NCBI RefSeq assembly: GCF_047601505.1
Contig: NZ_JASGJD010000001.1
Span: forward strand, 620,001-684,000
Direction of reading: 5' to 3'
DNA: 64,000 bases
Origin: Cloacibacterium sp047601505
GTDB taxonomy: Bacteria > Bacteroidota > Bacteroidia > Flavobacteriales > Weeksellaceae
The position numbers and the translations under genes were made by a program. The notes under the pieces are model-generated. The model was not told the DNA's origin. It did not search any database and saw only the letters and a program-made list of their open reading frames with translations. Below, one piece after another: positions 58,111 to 64,000 of this stretch. Position 1 is the stretch's first letter. Every line of letters starts with the position of its first letter.

Positions 58111-58161
58111 TACATCACCGTTTGTATATTTTCAAAGTTATTATATTTTTAGAAAAAGAAT

Positions 58162-58189
58162 AAAAAAAATCCCAACAAAAAGTTGGGAT
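58162..58189 (-). terminator. Terminator of the act operon
   Basis: ATCCCAAC (58169-58176) and GTTGGGAT (58182-58189) form an 8-bp perfect stem with a five-base loop. On the minus strand it is followed by eight T. It lies 26 bases past the stop of actF. Confidence 0.85.
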
Positions 58190-58214
58190 TGTATATATCA
58201 ATTATTTTAAATAA

Positions 58215-59549
58215 TTAGAAAGGATATTCGTAAATCTCAGATTCGTGAATAAGTGGGTTTCCTGTTGGGATAAGTTTCAATTTGGTAAGTGCAGTCATTA
58301 CTACAAAAACAAATAAACCAACCATAAACAAGAACGCTCCAATTACCAATAGTGCGGTGTAAGCATTATCCCAGAATGGGCCAACTGTACCCGGCATTAC
58401 CATGTTAAAGAAATCTAACCAGTGTCCTAAAATAACCAAAACAGCCATTGTAGTTACCACTTTGTAATTTCTCTTGATGCTAGAACTTACTAATACCAAT
58501 AACGGTAATAAGAAGTTGATGATAAGCATTGGTAAGAAAGTGTATTTATAATACTCGAATCTGTCAAAGAAATATCTTACTTCTTCTGGTATGTTTGCGT
58601 ACCAATACAACATGAATTGGTCAAACCAAAGATACGTCCACAATAAACTTGTAGCGAATAAGAATTTAGCCAAATCGTGTAAGTGATTATCATTAAATTG
58701 AGGCAAAAGACCTTTTTTCTTTAAGTGTACAGCTACTAAAATAATTGCAGCTACAGCACTAGAAAGTGTACTTACCATAGAATACCAAATGTAAAGAGTA
58801 GAGTACCAGTGTGGGTCTATTGTCATTAAGAAATCCCAAGCCCAAGCAGCAGAAGCAAATCCGAAGAATGCAATGTAACCTACGCTCCAATTATATAATT
58901 TTTTGTAGTCTGCTCTAGCTTTAGTTTCATCTAATTTTTTAGATAATTTTTTGATTTTCCAAACGAAGAAAGAAGCTCCAATTACGTAGATAAGAACTCT
59001 CACTACATAAAAAGGAATATTTAAGAATTTAGACTTTTCGTAAAGAATAATATCAAATTTAGGAGAATTAGGATTGGTTAATTCTGAATCCATCCAGTGA
59101 TAAAGATGTGCAACACCGGTTACATTGAGTACGGTTAATATTAATAAAATAATACCACCTACTGGGATAAACGAAGCCACCGCTTCCATTACTCTTTGTA
59201 CAATTACAGACCAACCTGCGTGTGCAGCATGCTGAATTGATAAAAAGAATAACGCACAAGCACTAATCCCGAAGAAAAGCATTGCCGCAGTTAATAAAGC
59301 TGCATAAGGTGTATTATGAACCTGATGAGTAGCATGTTCTAAATGAGCATCGTGGTCTTGAGGTCCTACTAATTCTGCAGAGTTTGTAGGAACGTGATGA
59401 GAAGTGCCACCGTGAGCAGCTTCCATCATTTCTGAAATTTTAGTGCCGTCTAATCCGTGGTTTAAAGCATAACCAATACCGAAAAGCACTAATCCAGATA
59501 CGATTAGTATGATAGAATATAATCTTAATTTTGGTGAAAAACTATACAT
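58215..59549 (-). CDS. actF: Alternative complex III subunit ActF (quinol:cytochrome c oxidoreductase)
   Basis: A 444-residue integral membrane subunit of alternative complex III, which moves electrons from quinol to cytochrome c or an oxidase. It has about ten membrane helices beginning with LYSIILIVSGLVLFGIGYAL. Segments such as AAWAWDFLMTIDPHWYSTLYIWY and LWTYLWFDQFMLYWYANIPEE are typical. It is the last gene of the leftward act operon and follows actE by 15 bases. Confidence 0.88.
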   Translation of the reverse strand: MYSFSPKLRLYSIILIVSGLVLFGIGYALNHGLDGTKISEMMEAAHGGTSHHVPTNSAELVGPQDHDAHLEHATHQVHNTPYAALLTAAMLFFGISACALFFLSIQHAAHAGWSVIVQRVMEAVASFIPVGGIILLILTVLNVTGVAHLYHWMDSELTNPNSPKFDIILYEKSKFLNIPFYVVRVLIYVIGASFFVWKIKKLSKKLDETKARADYKKLYNWSVGYIAFFGFASAAWAWDFLMTIDPHWYSTLYIWYSMVSTLSSAVAAIILVAVHLKKKGLLPQFNDNHLHDLAKFLFATSLLWTYLWFDQFMLYWYANIPEEVRYFFDRFEYYKYTFLPMLIINFLLPLLVLVSSSIKRNYKVVTTMAVLVILGHWLDFFNMVMPGTVGPFWDNAYTALLVIGAFLFMVGLFVFVVMTALTKLKLIPTGNPLIHESEIYEYPF

Positions 59550-59564
59550 TTCTTTCTGTTTTTA

Positions 59565-60245
59565 TTATTTAGTATTGGTTTCAGGTGTAGTAGCAGCTGG
59601 CGCTGTAGCAGCAACAGGAGCTTTAAAAGCACTCATAATATACATGGCAACTCTCCATCTATCAGCAGGAGTAAGTTGTCCTGCGTAAGAACCCATTAAG
59701 TTTCTACCATTTGTAATAACATAATGAATAGAACCTACCGTAATGTCTCTATCTTTATATGCAGGAACGCCAGAATATGCACCACTTTGCACAATAGGAC
59801 CTTGTCCGTCTCCATTAGTTCCGTGACAAGCTGTACATGTGTGTTCGTACATTTTTTTACCTCTTTCGATGTCTTTTTGAAGATTTTTAGCATCTAAAGG
59901 AGAAGCTGTAACTGCTTTTGCAGCATCATAAAGAGCATTGTACTCGTCTGGAGTTTTTGGATATTTTTCTTCTGGCAATAATCCTTCTTTGTTTCTAGGA
60001 ACAGTACCTTCAACAGGAGAAAGAGCAGTAGCTCCGCCGTTTTCTTTAAAAATTTCGTTTTCGTGGTCTGTATAATAACCGTCTTCTTTACTTTCAGCTT
60101 TCATTAGCGGATCATAAGCTACGGGAAAATACATATCTGGAAAATATACCAATGGTGGATTATCTTTCGGACCACAAGAGTTCAATGTAACGATTGATAC
60201 TCCTAAGATGGCTGTTAATTTTAAAATATTCTTCATTTTAAGCAT
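59565..60245 (-). CDS. actE: Alternative complex III cytochrome c subunit ActE
   Basis: A 226-residue monohaem cytochrome c lipoprotein. The lipoprotein signal ends at VTLNSC, and the haem site is CTACH in EHTCTACHGTNGDGQG; the likely axial Met is in GRNLMGSY or nearby. It is probably the electron exit subunit on the outer side of the membrane. Either ATG (60243-60245 or 60234-60236) may be used; the first overlaps the end of actD. Confidence 0.9.
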   Translation of the reverse strand: MLKMKNILKLTAILGVSIVTLNSCGPKDNPPLVYFPDMYFPVAYDPLMKAESKEDGYYTDHENEIFKENGGATALSPVEGTVPRNKEGLLPEEKYPKTPDEYNALYDAAKAVTASPLDAKNLQKDIERGKKMYEHTCTACHGTNGDGQGPIVQSGAYSGVPAYKDRDITVGSIHYVITNGRNLMGSYAGQLTPADRWRVAMYIMSAFKAPVAATAPAATTPETNTK

Positions 60246-60759
60246 CTTTTACAGTTATTTCTTCAACTCCTGTATCTATCAACATTTGTTTGATAGTGTC
60301 TACATCTTCAGATACAAATTCAATTAAGAATTTATCATCCGTAGTTCTTGGGTCTGGGTTTTGAGCAGGAGCACCAGGATACATCTTATTTCTAATTACG
60401 AAAGTAAGAGACATCATGTGAGCTGCACAGAATACCATCAACTCGAACATTGGAACCACAAAAGCAGGCATGTTATGCGCCCAATCAAAAGCTGGTTTAC
60501 CACCAATGTTTTGAGCCCAATCATGGTTCATCATGTACCAAGTAGTTAAAGCTCCGATGGTAACACCATAACAAGCATAGATAAATGCAGCGTCTGATAT
60601 TCTGGTTTTTTTAAGCCCAAGAGCTTTATCAAGACCGTGAACTGGGAATGGAGTATATACTTCGGCAATTTCAATGCCTTTTTCTCTAAATGCTTTTACG
60701 CCGTGCATCAAATCATCGTCATCGCCGTAAAGCCCATATATTCTTTTAGTGGTGCTCAT
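60238..60759 (-). CDS. actD: Alternative complex III subunit ActD (DUF3341)
   Basis: A 173-residue membrane subunit of the complex. It has the DUF3341 features YGLYGDDDDLMHGVKAFREKG, then TPFPVHGLDKALGLK and two membrane helices (about 62-80 and 98-117). The start at ATG 60757-60759 is chosen because it begins the conserved sequence; it overlaps the end of actC by 14 bases. Confidence 0.88.
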   Translation of the reverse strand: MSTTKRIYGLYGDDDDLMHGVKAFREKGIEIAEVYTPFPVHGLDKALGLKKTRISDAAFIYACYGVTIGALTTWYMMNHDWAQNIGGKPAFDWAHNMPAFVVPMFELMVFCAAHMMSLTFVIRNKMYPGAPAQNPDPRTTDDKFLIEFVSEDVDTIKQMLIDTGVEEITVKDA

Positions 60760-62143
60760 CTCCTTCTTTTGCTTTATAAGTTTCACCTGAAATTTTCAAA
60801 ATAGATTTCAATTCAGCCTGTGCAATTACAGGGAATGTTCTTGCGTATAATAGGAAAAGTACTCCGAAGAAACCTATAGTTCCTAAATATACACCTACGT
60901 CAATAATCGTTGGCTTAAACATAGTCCAAGCACCTGGTAAATAGTCTCTAGAAAGGTTGATAACGATAATATCAAAACGTTCGAACCACATACCAATATT
61001 GATGATAAGCGCTACAATATATGTCCAAATAATATTTGTTCTTAATTTTTTGAACCAGAAAGAAGCAGGTACTACTAAATTACAGATAATTAGCGCCCAG
61101 AATGCCCACCAATAAGGACCGGTAGCAGCACCAGGAGATAAATATGTAAAGTCTTCGAACCTAGAACCAGAATACCATCCGATGAAATATTCTACAGCAT
61201 AAGCTACAGTTACCATACCACCTGTTACGATAATTACGATGTTCATAATTTCGATGTGATAGATGGTAATATATTCTTCTAAGTGAGCTACTTTTCTAGC
61301 AACTAATAAAAGAGTTTGTACCATTGCAAATCCTGAGAAAATTGCACCAGCAACGAAATAAGGAGGATAGATTGTAGAGTGCCATCCTTTAATTACTGAA
61401 GTAGCAAAGTCAAAAGATACGGTTGTGTGTACTGAGAATACTAGTGGAGTTGCTAAACCTGCAAGAACCAATGAAAGTTCTTCGAATCTTTGCCAGTGTT
61501 TTGCTTTACCACCCCAACCGAATGCTAGGAATGTGTAAATCTTTTTAGTCCAAGGAGTTTTTGCTCTGTCTCTAATCATTGCAAAGTCTGGGATTAGCCC
61601 CATAAACCAGAATACGGTAGATACTGAGAAGTAAGTAGAGATTGCAAATACGTCCCAAAGTAGAGGAGAGTTAAAATTCGTCCAAAGAGAACCGAATTGG
61701 TTTGGCAAAGGGAATACCCAATATCCTACCCAAACTCTACCCATGTGAATTACTGGGAAGATAGCTGCCTGTACAACTGCAAAAATCGTCATTGCTTCTG
61801 CAGAACGGTTTACAGACATTCTCCATCTTTGTCTAAATAATAACAATACTGCAGAGATTAAGGTTCCTGCGTGACCAATACCTACCCACCATACAAAGTT
61901 GGTAATATCCCAACCCCAGTTGATAGTTCTGTTAAGACCCCAAGCTCCAATACCTGTACCGATGGTGTATGCAATACAACCAAATCCGTAGATAAATAGA
62001 ACTAGAGCTGCCCAAAAAGAAACCCACCAGAGTTTTCCGGCTCTTTCTTCGATAGGTCTTGCAATATCTTCGGTGATATCATGATAAGTCTTGTGACCAA
62101 TAATTAGCGGTTCCCTAATAGGGGCTTCGTAATGTCCTGACAT
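60746..62143 (-). CDS. actC: Alternative complex III subunit ActC (NrfD/PsrC family)
   Basis: A 465-residue quinol-interacting integral membrane protein of the NrfD family, with about ten helices. Typical segments include WWVGIGHAGTLISAVLLLFRQRWR, RFEELSLVLAGLATPLVFSVHTTVSFDFA and ERFDIIVINLSRDYLPGAW. It works with the iron-sulfur subunit ActB just upstream. It follows the partial actB by 20 bases. Confidence 0.92.
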   Translation of the reverse strand: MSGHYEAPIREPLIIGHKTYHDITEDIARPIEERAGKLWWVSFWAALVLFIYGFGCIAYTIGTGIGAWGLNRTINWGWDITNFVWWVGIGHAGTLISAVLLLFRQRWRMSVNRSAEAMTIFAVVQAAIFPVIHMGRVWVGYWVFPLPNQFGSLWTNFNSPLLWDVFAISTYFSVSTVFWFMGLIPDFAMIRDRAKTPWTKKIYTFLAFGWGGKAKHWQRFEELSLVLAGLATPLVFSVHTTVSFDFATSVIKGWHSTIYPPYFVAGAIFSGFAMVQTLLLVARKVAHLEEYITIYHIEIMNIVIIVTGGMVTVAYAVEYFIGWYSGSRFEDFTYLSPGAATGPYWWAFWALIICNLVVPASFWFKKLRTNIIWTYIVALIINIGMWFERFDIIVINLSRDYLPGAWTMFKPTIIDVGVYLGTIGFFGVLFLLYARTFPVIAQAELKSILKISGETYKAKEGDEHH

Positions 62144-62163
62144 GTTTTACCTATTTATATTAT

Positions 62164-64000
62164 TTAAACGTTGTTTTCTTTTCTGTTTCTTACTTTAGTA
62201 TGATAGAATACGTTTGGTTTTGTACCAATTTCTTCTAACAATACATATCTTCTTTTGTCATTGTATAATGCTCTTACTTCTGATGATTTATCATTCATAT
62301 CACCAAATTTCATTGCACCAGTAGAACAAGCTTTAGAACAAGCTGTTTGTAGCTCGCCGTCTTCTATTCTTCTGCCTTCTTTTTTAGCTTCAAGAATAGT
62401 AGCCTGTGTCATTTGGATACACATAGAACATTTTTCCATTACCCCTCTAGTTCTTACTACTACATCTGGATTTAGAACCATTCTGCCTAAATCGTTATTC
62501 ATGTTATAGTCGAACTTATCATTCAAGTTATAAGTAAACCAGTTGAATCTTCTTACTTTGTATGGACAGTTGTTTGCACAATATCTGGTACCAATACATC
62601 TGTTGTAAGCCATTTGGTTTTGACCTTGTTTACCGTGTGAAGTAGCAGCTACCGGACAAACAGTCTCACAAGGAGCGTGGTTACAGTGCTGACACATTAC
62701 CGGTTGGAAGATTACGTCTGGGCTTTCATTAGGTTCAATTAAGATGTCATAAAGATTAGGAACATCTAAACCTCTATCAAGACCTTCTTTAACTTCAATT
62801 TTCTCTTTTGCTGAGTAGTAACGGTCTATTCTTAACCAATACATATCTCTAGACATTCTGATTTCGTCTTTACCAACTACAGGAACGTTGTTTTCTGCCT
62901 GACAAGCAATAATACAAGCTCCACAGCCGATACAAGAGTTAAGGTCTACCGAAAGATTAAAGTGAGGCCCGTCTGTATCATCAAAAGCATCCCAAAGATC
63001 TACTTTACCCATTGGTAATGTACCCTTCAATGTTTCCATTGTTAATGGTTTATTCCATTCGTTTACATCACCTTTTAGATAAGTTTCTAATGGAACTTCT
63101 TTTGCGATTTCATAACGACCCATCAATGTATTTTGAAGCTGAATACCCGCAAATTCGTGGTCATCAGCATCTGCTATTTCAATAGTAACTCCAGAAACTA
63201 CCGTGTTATATCCATCAAATAGAGGATAAGCATTTACACCAGTTTCTGCAATTTTACCCGTTCCTTTTTTACCATAACCTAATGCCAAACCAACAGAACC
63301 TTCAGCCTGACCAGGTTGAATAAATACAGGAACATTTTCTATCGTTACACCATTTACTTTAAGATTTACTACAGTACCATCTAGCTGCATTCTTGCATTC
63401 AATTCATTTTCAATTTTGAATTTTTCTGCATCTTTTGGCGAAATAGTTAAATAGTTATCCCAAGCCATTCTGGTAATTGGGTCTGGTAACTCCTGAAGCC
63501 AAGGGTTGTTCGCTTGTGTACCATCTCCCATAGAAGTTTTGGTATAAAGCACCAATTCTAATTCAGAAGCTTTGAAAGCTTTTAATTCTGAAGAAGCTTT
63601 TGCAGCATCGCCTCCAGTGTAAGAAAGATTACCAGTAACGTTACCTGCGTTGAAACCATTATATAAAGCTTGATTGAAAGAAGTACCTCCTAAAATTGAA
63701 GGCGCATTTGCTTTCAAATATTCGTAATAATTGTTGGCTGCATTTCCTTTACCATTCATCCAAACCAAAAGAGAATCTTCTAGTTGTCTAGATTTGTAGA
63801 TTTTTTGGATAGTAGGTTGAATTAATGAATATGCACCTGTTTGAGGAGCGATATCTGCCCAGTTTTCTAACCAATGTGTTGCAGGAATAATTACTTTTGC
63901 TTTATCAGCCAAAGCATTTTTCTTGTCTGTAACTGCAATTAGCGTTGAAACTTTAGCAAGAGCTTTCTCGAAATCTGCTCCTTTTGCGTGAGAATAAATT
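62164..64000 (-). CDS. actB: Alternative complex III iron-sulfur/molybdopterin-like subunit ActB, C-terminal part
   Basis: The frame stays open to the window edge, so the N-terminus is missing; at least 611 residues of a protein normally about 1000 long are visible. The far C-terminal part carries four Fe-S motifs: CIGCGACIIAC, CQHCNHAPCETVC, CIGTRYCANNCPY and CSMCIQMTQ. The upstream part is the C-terminal section of the molybdopterin-oxidoreductase-like domain, which binds no Mo in this complex. Electrons pass from quinol through these clusters to the cytochrome subunits. Confidence 0.9.
   Translation of the reverse strand, partial: IYSHAKGADFEKALAKVSTLIAVTDKKNALADKAKVIIPATHWLENWADIAPQTGAYSLIQPTIQKIYKSRQLEDSLLVWMNGKGNAANNYYEYLKANAPSILGGTSFNQALYNGFNAGNVTGNLSYTGGDAAKASSELKAFKASELELVLYTKTSMGDGTQANNPWLQELPDPITRMAWDNYLTISPKDAEKFKIENELNARMQLDGTVVNLKVNGVTIENVPVFIQPGQAEGSVGLALGYGKKGTGKIAETGVNAYPLFDGYNTVVSGVTIEIADADDHEFAGIQLQNTLMGRYEIAKEVPLETYLKGDVNEWNKPLTMETLKGTLPMGKVDLWDAFDDTDGPHFNLSVDLNSCIGCGACIIACQAENNVPVVGKDEIRMSRDMYWLRIDRYYSAKEKIEVKEGLDRGLDVPNLYDILIEPNESPDVIFQPVMCQHCNHAPCETVCPVAATSHGKQGQNQMAYNRCIGTRYCANNCPYKVRRFNWFTYNLNDKFDYNMNNDLGRMVLNPDVVVRTRGVMEKCSMCIQMTQATILEAKKEGRRIEDGELQTACSKACSTGAMKFGDMNDKSSEVRALYNDKRRYVLLEEIGTKPNVFYHTKVRNRKENNV

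Overview
The window is chromosomal DNA from an AT-rich member of the Bacteroidota, most likely a flavobacterium of the Weeksellaceae (Chryseobacterium/Cloacibacterium-like). Signs of this are the GLPGLI protein, an HMA-fused TonB-dependent receptor, alternative complex III, the SUF pathway, promoters of the TTG / TAnnTTTG type, and stop-codon and intergenic style throughout. This is family-level inference; no rRNA gene is present to settle it. No tRNA, rRNA, CRISPR array, intact insertion sequence or prophage was seen.

Region 1 (1-10 kb) is the most interesting part. A leftward operon starts with two small genes that are easily missed (8086-8256 and 7919-8065). They encode 56- and 48-residue peptides with classical double-glycine leaders and related cores. 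Downstream come a perfect 30-bp palindrome, a short CPBP-like membrane protein, a 66-residue membrane protein, an HlyD-type adaptor, a C39-peptidase ABC transporter and a TolC-type outer membrane protein, ending at a terminator. This is a complete export and maturation system for leadered peptides, probably a bacteriocin-like system. A divergent XRE regulator, a nine-G tract in the shared intergenic region and an 83-bp tandem repeat lie just beyond. Left of the operon are a SprT-like protein, mannose-1-phosphate guanylyltransferase and a DUF6973 protein.

Region 2 (10-33.5 kb) is mostly housekeeping: a GapN-like aldehyde dehydrogenase, a fused SpmA/SpmB-like protein, HMG-CoA lyase, a sulfurtransferase, a suf cluster (sufA-sufB-[membrane protein]-sufC-sufD-exonuclease-DUF59 protein) without an adjacent cysteine desulfurase, a copper/heavy-metal type TonB receptor with a duplicated HMA-like domain, MsrB, DUF445, a gene broken by an in-frame TGA, pyrD, a YifB/ComM ATPase and a second-type EF-G.

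Region 3 (33.5-56.4 kb) carries pepT, an LpxH-like phosphatase, thiL, a thioesterase, a HI0933-type flavoprotein, DUF4403, DUF2306 and YARHG proteins, a tandem set of secreted TonB-C-terminal-like proteins, mutS, a bestrophin, a SpoU methyltransferase, a zinc metallopeptidase, an LTA-synthase-like sulfatase, ribH, a TPR protein, a potassium channel, apt and a lipoprotein.

Region 4 (56.5-58.2 kb) is an accessory islet: nine copies of a 41-bp repeat with a palindromic core, two REP-like hairpins, and two abutting genes of unknown function. An orphan piece of the 41-bp repeat lies on the far side of the genes. Region 5 (58.2-64 kb) is the act operon for alternative complex III (actF, actE, actD, actC, partial actB), read leftward and cut by the window edge.
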